Part shown: one piece after another, positions 10,101 through 20,800 of the stretch
Layout: every line of letters starts with the position of its first letter
Numbering within the stretch: position 1 is the stretch's first letter
DNA from: Branchiostoma floridae
Taxonomy: Eukaryota; Chordata; Leptocardii; Amphioxiformes; Branchiostomatidae
Assembly: GCF_000003815.2 (NCBI RefSeq)
Contig: NC_049982.1
Span: 21,818,701 to 21,882,700, forward strand
Length of the DNA: 64,000 bases
Reading direction: 5' to 3'
Position numbers and translations under genes: made by a program
The notes under the pieces: generated by a model
Told to the model about the DNA's origin: nothing
Seen by the model: the letters and a program-made list of their open reading frames with translations, nothing else
The model's database searches: none

Positions 10101-13100
10101 TCCGAATTGGCATAATTGGCATTGACGTCTTGATATAGAACACTGTAAACTTGGTACAGTACATGACTTCGCTCCAATGCCTACTTGGAGGGAAGAAATA
10201 ACAGCCAAGCTTCAAATTGTTTAACGATATAGAAGTTTTTGGCGACACCACTTGGGGTGGAGCCCACAGTGCCTTCATGAGAAAGTGACTTACATAGACA
10301 TGAGAGGTGGGGACAGCAGTCTTGGAGCGCACTGTGTCCTTCAACTGTTCCATCCGGGTAGCCAGCTGGGACTCCAGAAGTTCCACTTGCTGGGCACAGC
10401 CAATCACATCATTCTGTGTGGGACAGAGTAGATCAACATCAGTAGTAATCATTTGCCAGTCTTGCATAACTATGGATAGTACATAACTACGTATATTCTA
10501 TTGTTGAGTAAGTTTTCCTCACTAGAATACAGATTAACATTACACTGTCTACTAAGTGTACGCATCAAAACTATACTTACATTTTTCAATGAAGCTGAGG
10601 TCATACATTCAATCATGTGCTTTGCAACAATTACAAATTGTACAAAGCTGTGCAAGACAGGTGTAGTTGTCTCCACATCCACAAGTATAACAGTTACTGC
10701 AACTCAGGCTGGCCTCAGCTAAAGTCATAGTCATTTGTCAGACTGACAGCCAAGGGAATGGATGAGACAACCAAATTTCCTTTCTTGATAACTTGTATAT
10801 AGGACAGTACAACAGTACAGTTTCTGACTAACTGTTAACCAACACTGGAAACATTTATGTTCCGCTATTTATAAGAAACTTCCATGTTAGAGGTTTGTAG
10901 AAAAGACAGGGCTGTACCAGTAGAATCCTGAGGAAGGCCTCGTGCTGCCGACTGTTGATGAGAGACTCCTTCAGCAGCTGTAGGGAGGGGCCCTCCAGGG
11001 TGGGGTCAGCCTGCATCTTCTCTATCAGAGCTATATCACAGGAAAAGCACAGGAGAAATCAGTTTCTGATGACAAATTTACAGTGTACAGACAAATGAAG
11101 CTATGAATTTCATTGTTGCACCTCTTAAATGCCTACTGCTACATAGTTCAGCAAGTTTCCTTTCTGTTTCTGTAATAGGGTATATTTTTACAGGGAAGGA
11201 TTGCTAACATTGTAACATGCTTGAGGCACCTCCTTGAACACAGGACTCCCATTTGACATCCGTATCAAAATATGGTACTAACAGGATATACTTATACATA
11301 TATTTCACCCAGCTTTCAATTACACATTCATGTGACACTTGCTGGGTTGAAGTCAGCTATGATTCAAAACTGATAGGAATCAGTATATATCTGTATGAAT
11401 CAGGAACATGCTGAAAATCTCTGCTTTATCGTTAGAACACAGACCCGTGTATTTGTGAGCCATCCGTGTGGTGATCTGGATCTCTGCATCCACATTCTGT
11501 GTGGTCGCTGGGACGGCTTCATTCAGGATGGCAGGCACTGGGGGAAACGTACAATTACAGGTCAAAACTCACCAAGAGAACCACTTGTGGGATCAATAAA
11601 ATCTGGTCTATGTCAACTATTATCAGCTCTGAACAATGATATAATAATGCAATGAAACCAATCCTCCTTGTTTGGTTTGTAATGAAGTTAACTTTAGTTG
11701 CTGTTAATATGATCATGTTACCAATCACACCAGCCAATATCACACAGTTAGGGGAGGCTATGTTCTTGCCTCCTACACATGATTAGGATGTTGAAGATGA
11801 AAAATCAACATCACAAAGACAAGCTTACAATCATCGATGCCCTCTCCGCCCTTGCCACACTCCTTGTTGAAGAGCCGGATCCCGGTAACGATAAGAGTCA
11901 GCTCCTTCAGCTGGCGCTCCTTGTCTCTCTTCACCAGCGACATGAACGTACCCAGCTCTGTCTGGGGGAACACACTCTGCAGGGCAGCTGGAAAACATTT
12001 AAAATTCCCATTTATACAAATTATGTGATTTACGTCAATCAATACATGTACATAAAGTCTTCATAGGATATTTGCACAAATGGGAACATGCCAGAATAAA
12101 GAGACTCTGTGATTGCTTTATTCTAACCAACGTTTTGGTGATCGTCTGTCACCTTCTTCAGGGCAATGCATTCTGACTGGTTCATATTGTACTGCAGGAC
12201 AGGTGTCGCTGATCACAGTCACAGTTCAGATGAAGTCCCCCAAAAAAACTATTCACGGATGGTAGAACACACCTGTTGCCTCTCTGACAACAGCGATATC
12301 TGTTGGAGATCCCAAGCCTGAGCGGAGCAGCACAGCGGACACAATCTTGCGGTACAGACTCTCCAGCTCCTCCCGCGTACGTGCACGGCTGTCCGTGATG
12401 TCACGCACCACGGGCTGCAGACGCTGCTCCAGCACCCTGCGATGCTCCTCCAGGAAATCAGCTATGAAACACAATAAGATGTTACAACTTTTCTTCTGGA
12501 TAGAGATGGAAGAACTTGATGATGACTGATACAGTTTAGGTATCTACTGTAAGATTAGAAATTTGCTCATGCTCTGAGTCTGAAAAAATTCCATGTACCC
12601 AATTATGTATTCCACTGATGCCTGATAATATGAGGCTCTGAATGGGAAATACCCACGTATGCATATAAGCTGGATACACAGGATTTTCTGCCAACCCTGA
12701 GTACTCCTTCCTTACCTCTGGTGGTGTAGTTCATGTCAAAGTACACCTGCATCTTGACTGTGTCCAGTGCAGGGGAACGGGTGTCCAGTAGTCGTTCCAC
12801 ACAGATCTACAGTGAAGGCAGGTAGTATAATTAATAAGTATAAACCAGTTTGTGGTTACCGTGCATGTGTAGCAAGATGCATTGTAGTCCAGCAGCATAA
12901 CTTGAAAAATCAGACTAATTATGCAGATTACTGATTTTACAGTAGTACAGTAACAGCATTACTATGACTATCGCGTCGGACCCGGGCAGCCAACCTCCAA
13001 AAACCAACCACCCAACCGATTCAGCCAAAATGCCTGACAGGCTAGGCGTTTAGCATGGTCGGTTGGCGGTGCTTGAACCCCACTGTTACACAATACAATG

Positions 13101-13699
13101 AAATAAAATAACGTTAGTACAATAGAATTTTGATCAAAAACAGTTTGAGCACTGCTTGTATTAACTTCTACCAGCTGTGCCCTTGTGTTTGCAGCACCCG
13201 TGCAAAGGATACAGCAAAGAGGGTTAATGTAGACGTGAAGACTAACCTTGATAAGCTTCTGCACATCATCCTTGGTTAAAGTTCTGTCTACATTGAATTC
13301 ATTGTTTGGGTCCAAAACCACTGCTTTCACCTGGAAAAAGAGCAAGAATTATTTGTGAGAAGTATGAAAAATGTACAATCCAATATATCTGATTCTCTGG
13401 TTATTTCCATTGGGTTTAGATTATCTTGAATCTGGGAATGTGTGGCATAAATGGCTGATGACATACAGTGAAGCAAAAAGCAAAGTTAACATAATATAAA
13501 AATGTTGTCAAGAGCCTGCTATGGGTCAGGGTTAACTATGACTATGAGCACGTTGGCCAGGGTGTTACCATCCTCACATACATGAACCTACCATAAAAGC
13601 CACCAACGTCTCCGAGACTGCCTGTCCCTTACTGGCGCACTCCTGGGCTATCTCTCGGATGATGTTCTTAATGACACTCTCTGCCTGTGCTCGAGACAT
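7194..13699 (-). CDS. CFAP206: Cilia- and flagella-associated protein 206, complete, 15 coding exons
   Basis: Axonemal protein of the DUF3508 family. In ciliates its homologue docks radial spoke RS2 and an inner-arm dynein on the doublet microtubule. Coding exons in transcription order are 13592-13699 (ATG at 13699), 13247-13330, 12716-12806, 12273-12461, 11829-11987, 11445-11537, 10918-11030, 10294-10413, 9853-10044, 9125-9238, 8616-8758, 8389-8488, 8013-8153, 7515-7603 and 7194-7338 (TAA). They sum to 626 residues, close to the vertebrate protein (about 620). Recognisable blocks include MSRAQAESVIKNIIREIAQE, VYFDMNYTTR, LRSGLGSPTDI, KERQLKELTLIVTGIRLFN, SKTAVPTSHVY, LLLPGNPEIGVLHY, YEWNEWELRRKAIKL and the C-terminal PQVYLAGLRGG...VDLTRDVDEDM. 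All phases agree. The first exon has an acceptor-like CAG just upstream (13715-13717), so a non-coding leader exon probably lies further right. Identity is firm. Confidence 0.96.
9414..9500. repeat. Possible transposon end with 'tgcaccca' repeats, in a CFAP206 intron
   Basis: Starts 'cagggctcgaaata', a sequence resembling hAT-type termini, followed by several direct and inverted copies of ggtgcaccca/tgggtgca. I could not find a matching inverted terminus or target duplication, so this is a weak call. Confidence 0.3.
12127..12163 (-). repeat. Degenerate hammerhead-ribozyme-like motif, probable Penelope-type relic
   Basis: On the minus strand this reads CCTGAAGAAGGTGACAGACG then ATCACCAAAACGTTGG. 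It has the layout of a hammerhead core: CTGANGA, a helix II pairing GGTGAC with ATCACC, then a GAAAC-like segment. Two core positions differ (CTGAAGA for CTGATGA, AAAAC for GAAAC), so it is probably inactive. Hammerheads of this kind are known from terminal repeats of Penelope-like elements. It sits in the CFAP206 intron 11988-12272. Confidence 0.45.
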
Positions 13700-14740
13700 G
13701 GTGTCTCCTCTTATCTGTAACAGAAGAGATGAAACATTTTAATTTTTTAAATAACATATGGAACGGCTTGTAACACGTTACTTTATTTGCTTATAAATAT
13801 CATAACTGTATAGGGAAACTGTATAGTCTTCAGCACAAAGACTGGTCATTACTGTGTCATTATGCAATAAAATTCCCGAGAAAGGAACAAAATTTAGTCT
13901 AGATGAGCAGCAATATATAGCATATTTACTTGGGGCACAACATCATGGGGAGGGGGGCATAACAAATTTTAACGAAAAAGTCTGTGCATGCTATTTTGCA
14001 AGACTTGTTAAAGCAAAAAGAGTGGCCGAATGTAACTTGGGATGAGATAGAAAAGTTGTACATAAGCTGCTGTGTTTTTCTAAGCTACAACTTTAAGTAG
14101 AATTTCTTCTTGATCATATTAAAGTTAATAGATGAATCGTATGTTTTCGTCACCACGAGTTTTGCATCTGAGTTGTTGTGATTCCGGTCACGATGATTCT
14201 TGTGACGTTACTCAGCATTACACACATTTAAGTCCAAAAATCCAAAGCAATATCTAACCTCAACTCATGACTTTAACACACAGAGATGTAAACATACAAA
14301 ACTGACCTAAAAACACGAAAATCTCACCTAAAATTGGAGAATCTCTCGTAAAAACGCCGTAACCACCGGGTGTTTATGCGGCGGACATGGAAACTGATTT
14401 GCAAGGCCCTGATTGGTCCAATTTGACCCATGACGTCTTTCATCTCGTGCCCAGGACTACGTACAAACAGCTCTGGGCACGAGTCGGGATGACAACAGGT
14501 GGGCGGAACTCGAGTGGGCGTTTAAACTTCGTCTGGAAACTACGTAAAGGGGAACTACCCCCCAAAACACATGGGCACCATTCTGTGACAATCCACGGGC
14601 AGACGTCTTCCAAGGACGATTAAGTCCTTCCAAAGGGAACATAGTGCACTGTTCCAAACTAAACTGCCAGCATATGTAACTGACATGAACGGTCCTAAAC
14701 CTGACATAAACCTAATCCCTAAGTAGTTTGGATGTACTGA

Positions 14741-14916
<176 letters not shown>

Positions 14917-15016
14917 NNNNNNNNNNNNNNNNNNNNNNNNNNNNNNNNNNNNNNNNNNNNNNNNNNNNNNNNNNNNNNNNNNNNNNNNNNNNNNNNNNNN
15001 NNNNNNNNNNNNNNNN
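14917..15016. other. Assembly gap, 100 N
   Basis: A run of exactly 100 N, a conventional placeholder for an unknown gap size. Confidence 0.99.
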
Positions 15017-15540
15017 ACGGGCAGACCTCCAAAGACCTTACAACTTGTGAGGAATGTAGTGCATTGTTTCTAACTATACTGCCTGCATGGCTTGCATTCA
15101 TATGTAACGTTAACATTAAACCTTAAGGCACAAAAGGTCCTAATGCTAATCCTGACATATAGTAATCCCAAAGTAGTCCGGAAAACCATCGTTAAGTTCC
15201 GTAAATGTATTGTGATATCGCAGTACATTGTAATATCAAATATGCTTCACAACAGTCCACACAGTTATTTGAACTAGACTGATCTATCATGATCTATTTT
15301 CGTCATACTTTTTATTTTGCACACTTTAGCTTATTTTTCTTCTGTCTAACCCATGATCATTTCATCTATGTATATATCTTACTATATCTTGTAGTTCCCT
15401 TGTTTATTAAACCCAGTGGATCTCACTTCCCCCTTTCGACGGGCCCTGCCTTATCCACTGAAAAGGTTTACAATGGAAGTCGCCGGTCAACTTTCAGTCA
15501 CATGGCCATGAGCGGAAGTGCGCAGTTCACGTCCCTTCAA

Positions 15541-15615
15541 TATAAAAGATCAGAGAGAACTACTGTAATTCAGCAGAGACAAAGAAGCGACGAGACCCGT
15601 TGGTTGCTTTCACAG
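15541..15615 (+). promoter_or_regulatory. TATA-box promoter candidate with a possible leader exon
   Basis: TATAAAAG at 15541-15548 is followed about 25-30 bases on by an initiator-like 'attcag'. A donor-like CACAG|GTAGGA follows at 15615/15616. This could be a non-coding first exon spliced to the acceptor at 17874 of the gasdermin gene. No transcript evidence is available here. Confidence 0.35.
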
Positions 15616-17040
15616 GTAGGAAAGAATGCTCTTTTATTGATGTTACTTTCAATGACGCTTTAGAGAGACCTTTACGTGTGAATCGAAGTGAATGAGTGTC
15701 TGTCTCATAGTAGTGGTGCACCGGTGATGGTCTCGATCTTAAAGGAATTTTATGGGGGCGTATTGCACCGGGAGTAGATGTCTTAAGAGAAACTTGTAAG
15801 GGCAACTCAGCATCAGAGCAGTTCTTAATAGACTGCCATGTACGATATTTGTGTCGTGATTCCCCTGGTGTATTTTTCAAGCGTCTTGTTTCTTGGTACT
15901 ACTGTAAAGCTTGTCACAGACTGCCGTACGGCATTATGCAATCTAACTAAACCTAATCGTTAGAAGCATCGCAGAAATTTCACGGAAAAAGTATGTCGGC
16001 ACGAGCAATCGAAACATTCTCGACCGCGCAGACGGGAGAATTTGTAAAGGTAGAAGCTTTGAAAATTGCAGTTATTCTTCAAACAACAAGACTCCCGTTG
16101 GCACCTTCATGTACTTCACCAGCTTTGATTTACAAAAGTGTGTTTTGGTACAGCTTCAAATCTTTCGCATAGTAATGTACCATTTTTATTTTACGAGCAA
16201 AGGACGCCAGAAGTTAACCATATGTAATTGTTGTGACAAGGTTAACGTTTGTGTGAGCCAAAAAACACGTCCCCATTCTTTCAGTTCCTTGCTATCACAT
16301 GCGTAGAATACAGTGATGTCACCACGTGAAACTGTATTTCAGTTGGTAACGTTTCAGGGATAAAAGGTGTTTGTCGGCCTGAAATATGTGTAGCTCTACG
16401 CCAAAGGCATTTTGGGCTTTGCGTATATCTATGACTCTTAAAAGTCCCCGAAAAGCTTCCGACACTGCTGCATTTGTCATAAACATACTACAATATACAC
16501 CTTGGCTATTAAAAACAGCAGCTGCTAGCGATTTTTCCATGCGAGCAATCTCCAAGCAGATGCTCAGGCTGGGCGGCAGTTTGTGACAAAAAGGGGCAGC
16601 TAAAAAACCGTAGCGATTTGACCTTGCCCGTATATGTGTTAAGAGATTAAACGGCGTGAGTTCTTCTCATGTAGATTTTGTACTTCGATAAGCGATAAGG
16701 CGAAAGGGGTTTGTACGTGTGGGATTTTGTCCGTCACTTGAGTTTGTTTGGGAAACAGAACACAAATTGGCACTTCCGCTTCGGACACAAAGATAAGAGA
16801 GGGTTAAAAAAGGTATTTCCCCGAAGTATGGTGCGTGGGTGTTTTGCGGGGATTGGTTGTTCGTTACACAATCAGGTGTGCATGTTACCGCTTTTCGCAA
16901 AACTTTTTCCCAAGCGAGACACATTTCTGAGTATTTGGCGTTCAAGTAGAAAAATATGAGTCATGGGAAATCTTTTGTGTTCTTGATCTAAAGTTGAAGT
17001 TTTAAGTGCTACAACACACAACCACCTGTCGACATTGCCA

Positions 17041-17075
17041 TATAAAAGGTACAGGTGTAGACTCTAGTTCACTAG
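17041..17075 (+). promoter_or_regulatory. Second TATA-box promoter candidate for the gasdermin gene
   Basis: TATAAAAG at 17041-17048 lies about 25 bases upstream of an initiator-like TTCACTA. It is 0.8 kb upstream of the first gasdermin coding exon, and GTTAGT donors follow within about 100 bases. The spacing fits a core promoter better than chance, but I cannot tell which of the two TATA sites is used. Confidence 0.4.
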
Positions 17076-17873
17076 GACCAAGATGAAACTTCCGTCGTAC
17101 TTAGCGTGGTTTGGGGCGAATCGGCAAAAAATGAATGGACGAACACGGGTTAGTCAAAGGTTAGTCGCTAATTCTCGTGATTTCACATAGATACATTATA
17201 TAGAATCTATGTTGGGTGACTAGCCCTACATATAACAGGTATTCAATTTTAAAAAAAATGCGTTCATAAAGGATAGACATCTAGGTAAACGATAAGATAA
17301 AACAAATCAACCTCTTCAATTGGACTTTTCAAGTGGCATCCACCACTCTTCTACAGCATTTAATACTTGGATGAACTGACTGCAAGCCAGGATATCATGT
17401 GCAAGTAGCGGCCTTTCGTATGTTTTCATATCAATCAATATGTAACGTTGCACGCTTGCACGGCATGCGGTCAAAGAAAGACAACGTGGTGTTAGAACAG
17501 GACAATTAACGAAAGAGGAGGAAAAGACGAAAAGAGAAAAAAGTTTGACTTCGTTTTCAGCTGGCTGTAGGAAAAAAGAACCTACATCTCGTCATAGAGC
17601 CTGCATATGCATCGTCACTGTAAGACGTAAACGAAACAAGGAAACGGCTGACGGGAAGTGACTAATACTGATCCATGGCACCAAGGCGGCTAAGGTTAAG
17701 AAAGTTGCGGAGGCGGGGGGACTTCCCAGACATTTGTCGACCTGCCAATGATCAAAGTTCACCTCCTTATCGCCAGAGAGTTAGGTACGACCAGTGTATG
17801 TATAACACGTAATGTTCTAAAAATATCCACCGCAGTGTGCTCACTATTGCATCCATTTCCTTTCCTGCTTCAG

Positions 17874-20800
17874 ATCTGCAGAGAAAGCAAGGAAGATGGC
17901 GATCCCACGTGCTGTTATGGAGAGATTCCTCGCTTCTAATTTCGAGGGCGATTACAAACCGGTTCCGCTCAACCACCAGGGCAAGTACCAGCTGCTCACG
18001 GTCATGGCGGAGGACAGATGCGTGCTGAGAAGGTCAGAATCATCAATCATCTCTCAAACAAGAAATCAAAGACTTCATAGATAATACTTCCGTGAAATAT
18101 TTAGTTTTGTGACTTACTTCTATTGTTTATTGCAAATTTTCGCTGATTCTGTCAATATGTGCTTTTTTTCACTGGCTCATATATAAGGACACAGACGGGC
18201 ATATAGCAGGAATGTACATGTGATGAAGACTAGACAGAAAATCAGATAAGTTTCTATATATATAGTCTGGGATCTTTGAGAGCGACATAAAGACGCACCA
18301 AACGTTTTACGTAGATAAGTAAGGTTTCGAACCTTTTGGTTTCTTGAAGTTAAAATTATTTTATCATTCACTCCTAGATACAATTTCATTACCATGCAAA
18401 CCCTTTTTAACAGGTGGAGAAAAACGCCCAAACTGCGTCCAGTCGGCGTCTTGGAGAACTATTTCGTCAGCGCAGTGTTTAACGACAAGCTGAAGGAGGT
18501 TATCCACGAGCAGAGAGGCTACCACGGACAGGGAGAGCATGTGGGGACGAACCGTATTGCCGGGGGAGTAGAGGTAGACTCGGTCGTGGACCGAGTCAGC
18601 GTCAGCGCGAGCAGCTTTAGCCAGGCAGAAGCAGACGAACCAGACGGAGCCGGGGCGGGAGTTCATAAGGAGGTAATGTGGAGTTGATCGGAAAGTGTGG
18701 TATGTTACATTTCTGGAGTTACGTAATCTGTAATCTCTAAGCAGATGTTGGGGGGCTAAATCGTAATCCTTGGATACCTGCTGGGATCATCATCATCAAC
18801 TTGACCATGTCTGGCGTCCGATCAACTTGGAAAACAGAAATTACTAGTATCTATGCACTGAGACATTCAATGACCCTACAAATGTATTGATGGACAGAGA
18901 TAAAATGCATCTTAAAGTTTATACATTGAAAAATAAATACTTATTGAAGATAGATAAGAATGACAACAATAATAATGTTGCTTATCATTGATGGTTTCTT
19001 TGCGTCTGTAGGTAGTGATCCCTCCCATGAAACTTGGTCGCGTGTGGCAGACGTGGATTGAGGAGGAGGACCTAGCGGACAGCATCAGGAACGTCAGGAC
19101 CTCACTCACAGACAAGGACAAAAGGTGGGATTGTCAAATGTTCAATGCATCTTTTGCCACATAATCATTGGAATAAGGCCACGTTTTTGATTATATGGAT
19201 GGCATCTTCTGAGAACCCCAAAACTGATGCGAGCATGGGAATTAAAAAAAAGTTTGGCCTAAAAAATGTTGCCTTCATTATAAAATCAAATCTACTCTCT
19301 TTATCTACTACCAAGTCACAACTTTTCCCACATGCTTATTTAGTCTATGGTAGAACAACAGGAAATGATCAATGGACAAACTTTTTTCCTTATTTCTTTC
19401 TACAGGCTCTACCTGATCAACGACCTGTTCCACAGCCAGTGTTTCAAACTTCTGGACCAATTTGAAACTTCCATGGGCATAAACGGGAACGTAAGTCACA
19501 GTCTATCTTTAAAAATCAACATTAGAATTTTTTTTTTTCATTTCACATCAAAATTATTTTAGTTTCACATAAAACTTTTGATAAACTTTTGGCAATTACT
19601 TTCCCAAAGGTTTCTGGCTTTGCAAAGCTCTTCAGTGCTTCAGCTAAGGCTTCGAGGGAAAGCACGTCTGCAACCATCCTGGAGCGAAAACACGAGGCAC
19701 CCATTGCCTTTGGCTGTGTACGAGTAAAGGTAAGAAAATATTATCATCCCAATAAATATCTGACATGTACATTTAATCTTGGGCAACTCCTCAAGATTGA
19801 AACAGTTCTAGATGTGATATCAACCTGGATTCTTTATCGCTGTGAACATCAGTCCAATAGGAGCTCATGATTCTCTGTCACCATGGTAACCAATCATCAC
19901 AACCTCTGACATTTGACCATACATGAATCATGTTGATCCAAGTTAGTTCATATGCATAAATTAGGAGGATTACAATGTTTCCAATTCTTTGAGTGCTGAA
20001 AGGCCACCGAACTTCTAGAGGTCTGACCAGCGTAAGGGCTCCTAGGAGCATGATTTATTCAGGCTATTTCATTGTGTGGTGATTGATGATGTTACAAATG
20101 AACTTTGTGAATGCACGAGTGTCATGCAAATTGCACATTTTACAACATGTTTCATTGTATGCCCAAGGAGGTTATATTCACATCTGATATAACCTCCTTG
20201 GTATGCCTAATATCTAGGTCCAAGAAGATGGAACCCTGATGGTGGTCAGGACAAACTCAGTGTCCGGAATTGTGGACCCTACCCGAGGACCCTTACTGCG
20301 GCCACGAGGAGTGGACAAAGGTAAGACAGCAAAAAAAAAGGTGGCTTGTGGGCTCATATGCCAGGGATGTCGCTTGTTTTACATACATGCTGTGGGTCTG
20401 GCATGAAATAATGAACAGGAGTGGTTACAATAACATATCAAAACTTTTTAAAGGAGACAAGAAGAAAAAGTATTGGTTGAAGGGAGTCTTTTGAAAATGC
20501 CAACCTACTTTTAAGGAAACATCCTAACATTTAGTCTTTGTCACATAGGATTGGTGCATCACATAGAGCTGGGGAGGCTGGGCAGTGAATCCCCATCTCC
20601 TCCTGCAAGTGATGAAGAAGAGACAAGCCCAGACTGCCCACAAGGTACGGTATATATTGAAATGTTTGGGCTAGTCTTATTTTTGCAGTTTTCAGTGAAC
20701 TCTCGGAAATCATGACACTGTGAATATATGTTTCCATTCTATTACTACTGTACTACAGCAACGTTAAACTCCAAAAACCTCCTTTCCTGTCCTACCTCAT

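Noticed and set aside
9718-10467. 249-codon minus-strand open frame read as a separate gene
   Set aside because: It merges two genuine CFAP206 exons (9853-10044, 10294-10413) with an intron that happens to be open; the exons fit the CFAP206 model exactly.
12968-13080. Possible tRNA-like/SINE segment (tagcatggtcggttggcg ... ttgaacccc) in a CFAP206 intron
   Set aside because: An A-box-like stretch is present, but there is no correctly spaced B box, tail or target duplication; no cloverleaf could be drawn.
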